A stretch of DNA of 64,000 bases from Thermomonas fusca DSM 15424 (GTDB lineage Bacteria > Pseudomonadota > Gammaproteobacteria > Xanthomonadales > Xanthomonadaceae): assembly GCF_000423885.1 (NCBI RefSeq), contig NZ_AUIV01000011.1:62001-126000 (forward strand), written 5' to 3'. How positions within the stretch are numbered: the stretch's first letter is position 1; the number at the start of each line of letters is the position of its first letter. The position numbers were made by a program, and so were the translations under genes. This document shows, in pieces, positions 37,280 through 47,571 of this stretch. Under the pieces are notes generated by a model, which made no database searches, was not told the origin of the DNA, and saw only the letters and a list, made by a program, of their open reading frames with translations.

Positions 37280-38028
37280 GGCAGCAGCCGCCCGGCGTCC
37301 AGCCGCAGCAGGCGGTCGCAGCGTGCGGCCAGGCGCTCGTCATGGGTGACCACGACCACCGTGGTGGCACGCGCATCGTCCATGCCGAACAGCAGGTCCT
37401 CGATCGCCAGCCCCGTCTTGCGGTCCAGATTGCCGGTGGGCTCGTCGGCGAACAGGATCCGTGGCCGGGTGGCGAAGGCGCGGGCAATCGCCACCCGCTG
37501 CTGCTCGCCGCCGGACAGCTGGCGCGGCAGGTGGTGCAGGCGCTGGCCCAGGCCGACTTTTTCCAGCAGCGCGCGCGCCGCCGCGCCGCCGCTCTCGCCG
37601 CGCAGTTCCAGCGGCAGCGCCACGTTGTCCAGCGCGCTCATCGCCGGCATCAGCTGGAAGTTCTGGAACACGAAGCCGACCGCACGGGCGCGCAGCGCGG
37701 CGCGGGTGTCCTCGCTGGTGGTGTGGATCGGTTGGCCGTCCAGCCAGACCTCGCCGCGGCTGGGCAGGTCCAGCCCGGCCAGCAGCGACAGCAGGGTGGT
37801 CTTGCCGGAGCCGGACTCGCCGACGATGGCGACCCGCTCGCCGGCGGCGATGTCCAGGTTGATCGCATCGAGGATGGTCAGCGCGCCGTCCGGCAGCGCC
37901 ACGGTCTTGCCGACGTCGCGCGCGCGCAGGCTGCCCGGTCCGGGCGTGCTAGCGTTTGCGGCAACCGGAACGGGAGTGGGCGCGATGGTGTCGGCGGTGC
38001 GGGCGTGGGTGCTGGGCGTGTGCGTCAT
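37276..38028 (-). CDS. ybbA: ABC transporter ATP-binding protein (YbbA-like)
   Basis: This 250-residue ATPase belongs to the LolD/MacB type. Walker A is G-E-S-G-S-G-K-T, the signature is L-S-G-G-E-Q-Q-R, and Walker B is followed by D-E-P-T-G-N-L-D. The first ~30 residues (M-T-H-T-P onward) are low-complexity. With the ATG at 38028 the gene overlaps the divergent tesA by 44 bases. No later ATG or GTG is seen before the conserved domain, so the overlap is probably real. Confidence 0.9.
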   Translation of the reverse strand: MTHTPSTHARTADTIAPTPVPVAANASTPGPGSLRARDVGKTVALPDGALTILDAINLDIAAGERVAIVGESGSGKTTLLSLLAGLDLPSRGEVWLDGQPIHTTSEDTRAALRARAVGFVFQNFQLMPAMSALDNVALPLELRGESGGAAARALLEKVGLGQRLHHLPRQLSGGEQQRVAIARAFATRPRILFADEPTGNLDRKTGLAIEDLLFGMDDARATTVVVVTHDERLAARCDRLLRLDAGRLLP

Positions 38029-38602
38029 GCTGGCGATGCTAGCCGCATCCGAGGCCGATGCACGTGAGCGGAAAGTACTGGTCATGGGCGACTCATTGTC
38101 GGCCGCCTACGGCCTGCGCCCGGAGCAGGGCTGGGTGGCGCTGGCCGATGCGAAGTCGGCGCGCTACGCCTTCCACAACGCCAGCATTTCCGGCGAAACC
38201 AGCGCCGGCGGGCGCAGCCGCATCGATGCCGAACTGGCCCGCGTGCAGCCGGACATCGTCGTCATCGAACTGGGTGCCAACGATGGCCTGCGCGGGCTGC
38301 CGCTGCGGCAGCTGGGCGCCAATCTGGGCTGGATGATCGGCGCCTCGCGCAAGGCCGGCGCGCAGGTGCTGCTGGTAGGACTGCAGCTGCCGCCCAACTT
38401 CGGCCGCTATGCGGTCGATTTCCAGCGCAGCTACCTGCTGATCAGCCAGCGCCTGGGCACCGGGCTGATCCCGCATTTCCTCGCCCCGCTGGGCACCGAG
38501 CGCAAATGGTTCCAGGGCGACAACCTGCACCCGGTTGCCGCCGCGCAGCCGCTGCTGGCGGACCAGGTGCTGGCTGCGCTGGACGAACTGCCGGCGCGCT
38601 GA
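37985..38602 (+). CDS. tesA: Arylesterase / acyl-CoA thioesterase I (TesA-like, SGNH hydrolase)
   Basis: This 205-residue periplasmic SGNH hydrolase has a signal peptide (about residues 1-24, ending A-D-A-R). Its catalytic blocks are G-D-S-L-S, then I-S-G-E-T-S-A-G-G, G-A-N-D and D-N-L-H-P. TesA has thioesterase, lysophospholipase and arylesterase activity. Its head-to-head overlap with ybbA is of the kind seen for tesA/ybbA elsewhere. It ends three bases from the convergent purD. Confidence 0.93.
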   Translation: MVSAVRAWVLGVCVMLAMLAASEADARERKVLVMGDSLSAAYGLRPEQGWVALADAKSARYAFHNASISGETSAGGRSRIDAELARVQPDIVVIELGANDGLRGLPLRQLGANLGWMIGASRKAGAQVLLVGLQLPPNFGRYAVDFQRSYLLISQRLGTGLIPHFLAPLGTERKWFQGDNLHPVAAAQPLLADQVLAALDELPAR

Positions 38603-38605
38603 ACC

Positions 38606-39892
38606 TCAGCCCTGCTCGCGCGCGATCGCGCGCCAGCCGATGTCGCTGCGGTGGAACTCGTGCACCCAGCGGATCGCATCGACGCCTGCATAGGCATTGC
38701 GCTGCGCTTCCGACACGCTCGCGCCCAGCGCGGTCACGCACAGCACCCGGCCCCCGGCGCTGAGCACGCGGCCGTCGGCGTCCAGCGCGGTGCCGGCGTG
38801 GAAGACCTTGGCGCTGGCGGGCACGCCATCCAGCCCTGAAATCACCTCGCCGCTGACCGGCGTGTCCGGGTACGGCTTCGAGGCCATCACCACGCCCAGC
38901 GACGGGCGCGGATCCCATTGCGCTTCGATGCCATCGAGCTTGCCGTCGATGGCGGCCTCCACCAGTTCGACCAGGTCCGACTGCAGGCGCAGCATCACCG
39001 GCTGGGTTTCGGGGTCGCCGAAGCGGACGTTGAACTCGATGACCTTGGGCGCGCCGCTGGCGTCGATCATCAGCCCGGCATACAGGAAGCCGGTGAACGG
39101 AATGCCGTCCCGGATCATGCCCTGCACGGTGGGATGCACCACCTCGCGCATCACCCGCGCGTGCACCTCGGGCGTGACCACCGGCGCCGGCGAATACGCG
39201 CCCATGCCGCCGGTGTTGGGGCCGGTGTCGCCGTCGCCCACGCGCTTGTGGTCTTGCGAGGTCGCCATCGGCAGCGCGGTATGGCCGTCCACCATCGAGA
39301 TGAAACTGGCTTCCTCGCCATCGAGGAATTCCTCGATGACGACGCGTGCGCCGGCATCGCCAAAAGCGTTGCCGCTGAGCATGTCGCGGACCGCGGCTTC
39401 GGCCTCGTCGAGGGTCATCGCCACGATCACGCCCTTGCCGGCGGCCAGGCCATCGGCCTTGATGACGATGGGCGCGCCCTTGGCACGCACGTAGGCCAGC
39501 GCGGCATCGACCTCGGCGTGCACTTCGTAGAACGCGGTGGGGATGCCGTGGCGGGCGAGGAAGTCCTTGGCGAAAGCCTTGCTGCCCTCCAGCTGCGCGG
39601 CGGCGGCGGTGGGCCCGAAAATGCGCAGGGATGCGGCGCGGAAGCGATCCACCACGCCCGCGACCAGCGGCACTTCCGGCCCGACCACGGTCAGCGCCAC
39701 GGCTTCGTCCTGCGCCAGTGCAAGCAGGCCGTCGATGTCGGTCACCTTGGCCGCGACGTTGCGGCACTTCGCCTCGCGCGCGGTGCCGGCGTTGCCCGGC
39801 GCGACGATGACTTCACTGACACGCGGTGATTGCGCCAGCTTCCACGCCAGCGCGTGCTCGCGACCGCCGGAACCGATGACGAGGAGTTTCAT
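38606..39892 (-). CDS. purD: Phosphoribosylamine-glycine ligase
   Basis: This enzyme makes GAR from phosphoribosylamine, glycine and ATP, the second step of purine synthesis. The 428-residue product has the N-terminal I-G-S-G-G-R-E-H-A motif, the ATP-grasp core with I-K-A-D-G-L-A-A-G-K-G-V, and N-V-R-F-G-D-P-E-T-Q in the metal site. It is the last gene of the prmA-DUF3426-fis-purH-purD run, separated from purH by 128 bases that carry a GC-rich inverted repeat. Confidence 0.97.
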   Translation of the reverse strand: MKLLVIGSGGREHALAWKLAQSPRVSEVIVAPGNAGTAREAKCRNVAAKVTDIDGLLALAQDEAVALTVVGPEVPLVAGVVDRFRAASLRIFGPTAAAAQLEGSKAFAKDFLARHGIPTAFYEVHAEVDAALAYVRAKGAPIVIKADGLAAGKGVIVAMTLDEAEAAVRDMLSGNAFGDAGARVVIEEFLDGEEASFISMVDGHTALPMATSQDHKRVGDGDTGPNTGGMGAYSPAPVVTPEVHARVMREVVHPTVQGMIRDGIPFTGFLYAGLMIDASGAPKVIEFNVRFGDPETQPVMLRLQSDLVELVEAAIDGKLDGIEAQWDPRPSLGVVMASKPYPDTPVSGEVISGLDGVPASAKVFHAGTALDADGRVLSAGGRVLCVTALGASVSEAQRNAYAGVDAIRWVHEFHRSDIGWRAIAREQG

Positions 39893-39912
39893 GTGCGGAT
39901 CTCCGTGAAGGG

Positions 39913-40017
39913 ACTCCCGCCCCTGCGTGCAGGGGAGGGTTGGGGTGGGGTGTGTTCTTTACACGCTAGAGCGCAACCCCCTCCCGGCCTCCCACTGCAC
40001 GCGGGGGGAGGAGACAA
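39913..40017. repeat. GC-rich inverted repeat pair between purH and purD
   Basis: A left unit (CTCCCGCCCCTGCGTGCAGG, followed by a G-rich tail with GGTTGGGGTGGGG) is matched in inverted orientation by a right unit whose reverse complement reads CTCCCCCCGCGTGCAGTGGG followed by a G-rich tail. Each unit can also fold on its own around GCGTGC. The pair could be an intergenic repeat family or an attenuating RNA structure between purH and purD. The unit is of a type commonly dispersed in xanthomonad genomes. Confidence 0.6.
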
Positions 40018-40020
40018 GCA

Positions 40021-41610
40021 TCAATGCCGGAAATGCCTGACGCCGGTGAACACCATCGCGATCCCGTGCTCGTCCGCCGCCGCGATCACTTCCGCGTCGC
40101 GCATCGAGCCGCCCGGCTGGATCACTGCCTTGATGCCGGCTTCGCCGGCGGCGTCGATGCCGTCGCGGAACGGGAAGAAGGCATCGCTGGCCATCACCGA
40201 CCCGGGCACGACCAGGCCTGCGTCGGTCGCCTTGATGCCGGCGATGCGCGCGGAATACACGCGGCTCATCTGGCCGGCGCCGACGCCAATCGTGCGGTTG
40301 TCCTTCGCGTAGACGATCGCGTTGGACTTGACGAACTTCGCCACCTTCCACGCGAACAGCAGATCATTGAACTGCGCGTCGGTCGGCGGCAGTTGCGACA
40401 CCACCTTCAGCTCGTCGCGGTTGACCACACGATCGTCGGCGGTCTGCATCAGCAGGCCGGAGTTGACCCGCTTGGTGTCGATGAAGTGCTTGGATGGCGG
40501 CGCCAGCGGGATGCGCAGCACGCGCACGTTGGCCTTCCTCGATGCGTAGGCCAGCGCCTCGTCGTCGTAGTCGGGCGCGATCAGCACTTCGACGAACTGG
40601 CGGTCGAGGATGGTGCGGCAGGTCGCGCCATCGAGCTTCGTGTTGAAGGCGAGGATGCCGCCGAAGGCGCTGGTGGGGTCGGTGGCATAGGCGGCCTCGT
40701 AGGCATCAAAGCAGCCGTTGCCGATCGCCACGCCGCAGGGGTTGGCGTGCTTGACGATCACGCAGGCCGGCGCGTCGAACTGGCGCACGCATTCCCACGC
40801 CGCATCGCTGTCGGCGATGTTGTTGTAGCTGAGCTCCTTGCCCTGCAGCTGGGTGAAGGTGGCCAGCGACCCGGGGGCCGGCCACAGGTCGCGGTAGAAC
40901 GCGGCCTGCTGGTGCGGGTTCTCGCCGTAGCGCAGGTCCATCACCTTGACGAAGTTGCCGTTGGCCTGCGCCGGGAACTGCATCGGTGCACCGTCCTCGC
41001 CGAGCGACGACAGGTAGCTGCTGATGCAGGCGTCGTAGATGGCGACGTCGTTGAATGCCGTCACCGCCAGCTGCCAGCGGGTCTTCGCCGAGAGGGCGCC
41101 GGCGTTGGCGGCGAGTTCTTCGACCAGGCCGGCGTACTGCGCCGGCGCGGTGGCCACGGCGACGCGGGCGAAATTCTTGGCCGCGCTGCGCAGCATCGCC
41201 GGCCCGCCGATGTCGATGTTCTCGATGATGTCTTCGAAGCGGCTGTCCGGATTGGCCGACACCCGCGCGAACGGGTACAGGTTCAGCACCAGCAGGTCGA
41301 TGGCGCCGATGCCGTGCTGCGCCATCACCGCATCGTCCACCCCGGCGCGCCCCAGCAGGCCGCCGTGCACCTTCGGGTGCAGGGTCTTGACGCGGCCGTC
41401 CATCATTTCCGGAAAGCCGGTCACCTCGCTGACGTCCTTCACCGCCAGGCCGGCCTCGCGCAGCGCCCTGGCGGTGCCACCGGTGGACAGCAGTTCGACG
41501 CCGTGGGCGGAAAGCGCCGTGGCGAATTCGATCAGGCCGGTCTTGTCGGAAACGGAGAGCAGGGCGCGGCGGACGGTCACCGGCGCGCCGGAAAGGAAGT
41601 CGGCGGACAT
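40021..41610 (-). CDS. purH: Bifunctional AICAR transformylase / IMP cyclohydrolase
   Basis: This protein catalyses the last two steps of IMP synthesis. The 529-residue product has an N-terminal cyclohydrolase (MGS-like) domain with S-V-S-D-K-T and S-T-G-G-T, and a C-terminal transformylase with K-H-A-N-P-C-G and the S-D-A-F-F-P-F segment. The length is standard. It lies between fis and purD in an arrangement common to gamma- and betaproteobacteria. Confidence 0.98.
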   Translation of the reverse strand: MSADFLSGAPVTVRRALLSVSDKTGLIEFATALSAHGVELLSTGGTARALREAGLAVKDVSEVTGFPEMMDGRVKTLHPKVHGGLLGRAGVDDAVMAQHGIGAIDLLVLNLYPFARVSANPDSRFEDIIENIDIGGPAMLRSAAKNFARVAVATAPAQYAGLVEELAANAGALSAKTRWQLAVTAFNDVAIYDACISSYLSSLGEDGAPMQFPAQANGNFVKVMDLRYGENPHQQAAFYRDLWPAPGSLATFTQLQGKELSYNNIADSDAAWECVRQFDAPACVIVKHANPCGVAIGNGCFDAYEAAYATDPTSAFGGILAFNTKLDGATCRTILDRQFVEVLIAPDYDDEALAYASRKANVRVLRIPLAPPSKHFIDTKRVNSGLLMQTADDRVVNRDELKVVSQLPPTDAQFNDLLFAWKVAKFVKSNAIVYAKDNRTIGVGAGQMSRVYSARIAGIKATDAGLVVPGSVMASDAFFPFRDGIDAAGEAGIKAVIQPGGSMRDAEVIAAADEHGIAMVFTGVRHFRH

Positions 41611-41680
41611 GCGTGGAAGGGGGCGGTGGGGAAGCGTCGATTATACGGTGCCGGCCCGCTGCGCCCGGCCTGCGCCGGCC

Positions 41681-41944
41681 TCAGCCCATGCCGTAGTCGC
41701 GCAGCTTCTTGCGCAGGGTGGCGCGGTGGATGCCCAGCATCGCCGCGGCGCGGCTCTGGTTGCCGTCGCAGTGGCGCAGCACTTCGGCGAACAGGGGAAT
41801 CTCCAGCTCGCGCAAGGCGATGCTGTACAGGTCGTCGGTGTCGCTGCCGTCAAGGTCGCGCAGGTAGCGGCGCACGGCGTCGGCGACATGCTCACGCAAC
41901 GGCGCGCGCGGCGCGGCGTCCTGACGGTGTTCGGAAGGCGTCAA
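41681..41944 (-). CDS. fis: DNA-binding protein Fis
   Basis: This nucleoid protein of 87 residues has the C-terminal Fis helix-turn-helix with G-N-Q-S-R-A-A-A-M-L-G-I and R-A-T-L-R-K-K-L. The N-terminal arm is slightly shorter than in E. coli. No in-frame ATG exists. The start is a TTG at 41944 with AAGGGA about six bases upstream, and TTG use would keep expression low. In E. coli fis follows dusB; here it sits between the DUF3426 gene and purH. Confidence 0.93.
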   Translation of the reverse strand: MTPSEHRQDAAPRAPLREHVADAVRRYLRDLDGSDTDDLYSIALRELEIPLFAEVLRHCDGNQSRAAAMLGIHRATLRKKLRDYGMG

Positions 41945-42080
41945 CTGAGATCCCTTGGGCAGGCCGCCGGCATCGAGCGCGTGGGGCGGCGCAGCGAGTC
42001 TAGCGCGGCGATTGCGGCGGTGTCAGTGCCCGCGCGCATTCATCGCAGCATTGTTGACCGCCTTCTCGCTTCGCGCGGAC

Positions 42081-42593
42081 TTACTCGAAGCGGAAGTCGA
42101 AACCGACCACGCCCGGTGCCGGTTCGACGATGTCGAAGGCAATCTGGCTGGCCTGGCCCGGCGCGATCCGCGCGCTGCGTGCGGTACCGGTGGGCAGGTA
42201 GTCGGCCGGCTGGAAGCGGCGCGTGCCGAGGGTGCGGCCGTTGAGGTCGGACAGGGTCAGGCGCAGCGCCGGCCATGGCTGTGGCCAGTGCGCATCGTTG
42301 CGGAAGCTGGCCTGCACGCGCAGCACGCCCGGACGCTCGGGTGGGGCGATCACGTCGCGCGAGAGCAGGGCGAACGCGGCGGGCTCGTGCCATGCCGGCA
42401 GCGTGCAGCCCAGCGCGCCGCAGGTCGCCTCCAGCAGCGGCCGCAGCTGCGTGCTGGCGGCCAGGCGCTCGCGCTGCAACCACCCCAGCTGCGCCAGCAG
42501 CACCAGCGCCAGGGCTGCTGCCGCCAGCCACTCGCCACGCTGGCGATTGGCCGTGGCGGAACCGGCGAGGACGAAGCTGGGTGCGCGACTCAT
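42081..42593 (-). CDS. DUF3426 domain-containing membrane protein
   Basis: This 170-residue protein has one transmembrane helix near residues 22-38 and a C-terminal beta-rich domain, with R-V-Q-A-S-F-R-N and P-L/A-L-R-L-T-L-S-D typical of DUF3426. Many homologues carry an N-terminal MJ0042 zinc finger, which is absent here. Its ATG at 42593 overlaps the prmA stop as ATGA, so the pair is translationally coupled. Function unknown. Confidence 0.85.
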   Translation of the reverse strand: MSRAPSFVLAGSATANRQRGEWLAAAALALVLLAQLGWLQRERLAASTQLRPLLEATCGALGCTLPAWHEPAAFALLSRDVIAPPERPGVLRVQASFRNDAHWPQPWPALRLTLSDLNGRTLGTRRFQPADYLPTGTARSARIAPGQASQIAFDIVEPAPGVVGFDFRFE

Positions 42594-43519
42594 CCCTGCA
42601 CCGGGCTGGCGTTGCGCACGCCGTCGATGCGCACCCAGTCTTCCTCGCGCGCCACCTGCAGGGCATCGAACCACGGCGCGAAGCGCACCAGCAGTTCGCC
42701 CTCCTGCCCGGCGAGGATGCCGGACATGGCGATGCGGCCGCCGGCAGCGGTGCGCGTGGCCAGCGCCTCGGCAAGTGCGTCCAGCGCCGAGGCGAGGATG
42801 TTGGCCACCACCACCGGATAGGTGGCGACCGGCTCTTCCGCAGGCAGGTGCACGTCGATGGCGACGCCGTTGCGCTGCGCGTTGTCGTGGGTGGCGGTGA
42901 TCGCCTGCGGGTCGTTGTCCACGCCGACCGCGCGCGCCGCGCCCAGCTTCAGCGCCGCCAGTGCGAGGATGCCGCTGCCGCAGCCGAAGTCGAGCACGGC
43001 CTTGCCCTGCAGTTCGTCGGCGGCGGCGAGGCTGTCCAGCCAGCGCAGGCACAGCGCGGTGGTGGGATGGGTGCCGGAGCCGAACGCCAGACCCGGATCG
43101 AGGCGGACGATGGCGGCGTCCGGCGCCTGCGCGTCCTCGGGCAGCGGATGGTCCCAGGGCACGATCCAGCAGCGTTCGCCGAATCGCATCGGTTGGAACA
43201 TGTCCAGCCAGGCGCGTTCCCAGTCCTGGTCCTCGACCTTCTCGAAGCGTGCGCGGCTCCAGTCCAGCCCCGGATCGAACGCGTCCAGCGCGGCCAGCAA
43301 CACCAGCGCGTCGGTTTCCTCCGGGAACAGTGCGGTCAGGGTCATCTCGTCCCACAGCGGGATCTCGCCGACGCCGGGCTCGAAGATCGCCTGTTCGTCG
43401 GCGGCGTCCAGATGCGCGTCCTGCAGGGTGACCGCCAGCGCCCCCACGTCGTCCAGCGCGCGCTCGATGCGCGGCTGCTGGGCTTCGGTGCTGGGAAGGG
43501 TCAGTTGCAGATAGGGCAT
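42590..43519 (-). CDS. prmA: Ribosomal protein L11 methyltransferase
   Basis: This enzyme trimethylates ribosomal protein L11. The 309-residue product has the N-terminal L11-binding domain and a SAM-binding core with L-D-F-G-C-G-S-G-I-L and G-V-D-N-D-P. It also has N-I-L-A-S-A-L in motif IV and L-D-P-G-L-A-F-G-S-G-T-H-P-T-T, diagnostic for PrmA. The start at 43519 gives M-P-Y-L-Q-L; ten more residues in the longer frame are unconserved. Confidence 0.96.
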   Translation of the reverse strand: MPYLQLTLPSTEAQQPRIERALDDVGALAVTLQDAHLDAADEQAIFEPGVGEIPLWDEMTLTALFPEETDALVLLAALDAFDPGLDWSRARFEKVEDQDWERAWLDMFQPMRFGERCWIVPWDHPLPEDAQAPDAAIVRLDPGLAFGSGTHPTTALCLRWLDSLAAADELQGKAVLDFGCGSGILALAALKLGAARAVGVDNDPQAITATHDNAQRNGVAIDVHLPAEEPVATYPVVVANILASALDALAEALATRTAAGGRIAMSGILAGQEGELLVRFAPWFDALQVAREEDWVRIDGVRNASPVQG

Positions 43520-43582
43520 GGCGAGGATGGCGCGTGGCGGTCGCGCCATTCTCGCAGGTTCATCGTGGGCTGCGCGGGCGCC

Positions 43583-44893
43583 TCAACCACCCAGCAGGCC
43601 TTTCAGCAGGCCCTTCATGTTGGGGCGCTTCTGTGGCGGCGCCTTGCCGCCGTCGCCTTCGTCCTGCTCCTGCGGCATGCCCATCTCGCCGAAGTCCAGG
43701 CCCAGCATCGCGGTGGCGGTGGACTTGGCGCGCAGGCGCACGCTCCATTCTGGGTTCCACGGCTGCTTCGGATCGGCCGGCTTGGGCGGGTAGGTGATCC
43801 AGTGCTCGGGCCCATAGGCGGTCATCATCAGCATCGCCGGCACCATCCCGGTTTCGCCGCCGGCGGCGCTGGCGAAGATGCCCTTTGGCACCACGCAGCT
43901 GGTGGCCGAGGCCGGCAGCAGGATCTTCTTCTTCAGCCATTTGTCGATGCTGCCACCGGTCAGGTAGGCGTGCAGTTCGCTGCCGGCGCCGGGCACGTCG
44001 GCACTGCTCCACACGGTCAAGGTGTAGGACCGTTCGCTGGCCATTTCCATGCGCATGCCGGTAATGAAGTAGGCGCGTGCGCGCGCCACCGACGGCCAGT
44101 CCAGCGCGACCGCGTCGGCTGGCTCGCCCTGCGCGCGCAGCCCCAGCTTCGGCATGAAGTCGGCGGCTTCGTCCACGTTGAACGACATCGACGCCGGGAT
44201 GCCGCTGCCGGTGACCTGATGGCCGCCGGCCAGCCTTGCACCTGCCGGCACCTGCCGGCCATGCTGCGGATTCGGCCAGTAGACGAAGCCGGGCTTGAGG
44301 TCGATGTCGCGGTCCGGGACGTACAGGCCCTTCGAGAAGCTGCCGCTGGACTCCACGCTGACCCCGGTCATGCCCGCGGCGCCCTTCTTCGGATTGATCA
44401 GGCCGCCCTTGACCTTGATGCTGGCCAGCTTTGGCTGGCCAGCCCGCACCGCCGCGCCGCAGCCCCAGTATTCGCGGATCTGCAGCTCGACGTCGGGCAC
44501 CGTGCCGATTTCGGATGTGGTTTTGCCATGGCCGTTCGGCTGGAAAGGCAGCAGGGTCAGCGACCTGCCCAGGTTCAGCCCGGCTGGCACCAGCTCCTGC
44601 GCCTCCACGCCGGGCTTCAGCGCGTTGTGCAGGGCGATATCCAGGTACTGGCCGGTCATGCCGGCGGCGCGGGTGGAAGGGTAGGCAGGTTTGAACGCCT
44701 CGCCGCCGCCCATGCGCTTGGCCATGAAGCCGCCAAGTCCGCCCATCATCGCGCCCATGTCCGGCATCCCCGCCATGTTGTGGGTGGCGATGTCGATGTA
44801 AAGATTGGTGGGCGGCGTCTTGCCCTGCTGGCTCGCGGCGGGCAACGCCAGCAGCGTGGTGGCGAGGGCGATCAACGGGGCGGTGCGGCGCAT
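43583..44893 (-). CDS. Secreted protein of uncharacterised paralogous family, copy A
   Basis: This 436-residue protein has a signal peptide ending A-A-S-Q. I do not recognise the family, but it is clearly related to the 383-residue protein at 59042-60193. Shared features, in order: N-L-Y-I-D-x-A-T-H, Y-x-D-x-A-L-H-N, Y-W-G-C-G followed by A-G-Q-P, P-A-S-M-x-F, W-S-S, a single late cysteine, R-x-K-S-T-A, and a C-terminal L-x-G-L-L-G. It sits between accC and prmA, genes that are normally neighbours, so it looks inserted. The K-G-L-L-K-G-L-L-G-G end is amphipathic. Confidence 0.85.
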   Translation of the reverse strand: MRRTAPLIALATTLLALPAASQQGKTPPTNLYIDIATHNMAGMPDMGAMMGGLGGFMAKRMGGGEAFKPAYPSTRAAGMTGQYLDIALHNALKPGVEAQELVPAGLNLGRSLTLLPFQPNGHGKTTSEIGTVPDVELQIREYWGCGAAVRAGQPKLASIKVKGGLINPKKGAAGMTGVSVESSGSFSKGLYVPDRDIDLKPGFVYWPNPQHGRQVPAGARLAGGHQVTGSGIPASMSFNVDEAADFMPKLGLRAQGEPADAVALDWPSVARARAYFITGMRMEMASERSYTLTVWSSADVPGAGSELHAYLTGGSIDKWLKKKILLPASATSCVVPKGIFASAAGGETGMVPAMLMMTAYGPEHWITYPPKPADPKQPWNPEWSVRLRAKSTATAMLGLDFGEMGMPQEQDEGDGGKAPPQKRPNMKGLLKGLLGG

Positions 44894-44987
44894 GGTGGAC
44901 TCCGGAAGCAGCGGTGGCTTCCGGTTACAGCGGAAAAAGCCGGCGCAAGCGGACATCGGCCGCCCTACGCCGGCGCCGTGCGCCCGC

Positions 44988-46355
<1,368 letters not shown>

Positions 46356-46361
46356 GGCTGC

Positions 46362-46844
46362 TTACCCGATGACGAACAGCGGCTGGTCGAATTCGACCGG
46401 CTGGCCGCTTTCGCACTTGATCGCCAGCACGGTGCCGGAGACCTCGGCCTCGATCGGGTTGAACATCTTCATCGCCTCGATGATGCCCAGCGTGTCGCCG
46501 GCCTTGACCGCCTGGCCAATCGACACGAATGCCGGCTTGTCCGGCGAGGGGCTGGCGTAGAACGTGCCCACCATCGGCGCGCGCATCACGTGGCCGGCCG
46601 GCAGTTCCGGGTCGGCGGGCTTGGGGCTGCCGCCGGTGGCGGCCTGCACCGGCGAGTTCATCGGCATCGCCGGGGCGGCGGCTGCCATCATCTGGTGCAT
46701 GACCGGCGCCGGCGCGGCGGCGGCCAACCCGCCCTTCGGCATCCGCGCCAGGCGCACGGACTCCTCGCCTTCCTTGATCTCGATTTCGGCGAGGTTCGAT
46801 TCTTCCAGCAGGTCGATCAGCTTCTTGATCTTGCGCAGATCCAT
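46362..46844 (-). CDS. accB: Acetyl-CoA carboxylase biotin carboxyl carrier protein
   Basis: This 160-residue protein carries the biotin used by AccC and the carboxyltransferase. The biotinylated lysine is in E-A-M-K-M-F near the C-terminus; Phe replaces the more common Met after K-M. A Pro/Ala-rich linker connects the N-terminal helix to the biotinyl domain. The usual protruding thumb segment is present (G-T-F-Y-A-S-P-S-P). Confidence 0.96.
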   Translation of the reverse strand: MDLRKIKKLIDLLEESNLAEIEIKEGEESVRLARMPKGGLAAAAPAPVMHQMMAAAAPAMPMNSPVQAATGGSPKPADPELPAGHVMRAPMVGTFYASPSPDKPAFVSIGQAVKAGDTLGIIEAMKMFNPIEAEVSGTVLAIKCESGQPVEFDQPLFVIG

Positions 46845-46922
46845 GACGGGTCCTCTTGCTTGGGTCCGGCGGCGTTGATGCGCGGCGCGGGGGTGGAATG
46901 GGGAAAGACGGTGCGCCCCGGA

Positions 46923-47363
46923 TCAGTGGGCCAGCCGTTGCAGCGCGGCGTCCAGGGCATAGCGGTACGAGTCCGCGCCGAAGCCGCAGACCACGCCCAC
47001 CGCCTTGTCGCTGAAATAGCTGTGCTGGCGGAACGGCTCGCGGGCGTGCGGGTTGGACAGGTGGATCTCGATGAAGGGGATGGCCACCGCGGCCAGCGCA
47101 TCGCGCAGCGCGATCGAGGTGTGGGTGAAGGCGGCGGGGTTGATCAGGATGAACGCGGTGCCATCCAGGCGGGCGGCCTGCACCCGGTCCACCAGCGCAT
47201 GCTCGGCATTGGACTGGAAGCTGTGCAGCACATGTCCGGCCGCCTGCGCGCGCGCCGCCAGGTCGGCATCGATGTCGGCCAGCGTGGTGTGCCCGTACAC
47301 CTCCGGCTCGCGGCTGCCGAGCAGGTTGAGGTTGGGGCCGTGCAGGAGCAGCAGGGTTGCCAT
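46923..47363 (-). CDS. aroQ: 3-dehydroquinate dehydratase, type II
   Basis: This shikimate-pathway enzyme dehydrates 3-dehydroquinate. The 146-residue product has L-H-G-P-N-L-N-L-L-G, the catalytic tyrosine in E-V-Y-G-H, Q-S-N-A-E, N-P-A-A-F-T-H-T-S and E-I-H-L-S-N. The start at 47363 gives M-A-T-L-L-L. The aroQ-accB-accC order is widely conserved. Confidence 0.96.
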   Translation of the reverse strand: MATLLLLHGPNLNLLGSREPEVYGHTTLADIDADLAARAQAAGHVLHSFQSNAEHALVDRVQAARLDGTAFILINPAAFTHTSIALRDALAAVAIPFIEIHLSNPHAREPFRQHSYFSDKAVGVVCGFGADSYRYALDAALQRLAH

Positions 47364-47571
47364 CGGTTGGGTCGGATGCCCCGGAAAACAGGCGCGCAGT
47401 GTCCCGCGAAAGGTGGATGCTGTCCAGTTCGGCGAACTTTTGCCGGATAACGGGGTTTTAATCGGATGTTGGAGCGGCGGCTCTAAATGGTGGCGAGCTG
47501 CTTCGCCGCAAGGGCCGTGTTCCTGGCGGCGGACGACGGGCTCCGCGGACACATTGCCACGGAACCCGTAG
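47364..47571. other. Intergenic region upstream of aroQ
   Basis: This 208-base region must hold the promoter of the aroQ-accBC set. It contains a locally AT-rich patch (TAACGGGGTTTTAATCGG near 47448-47466). I could not assign -35 and -10 boxes with confidence, and I see no hairpin with a T-run for the upstream tlpA gene. Confidence 0.4.
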
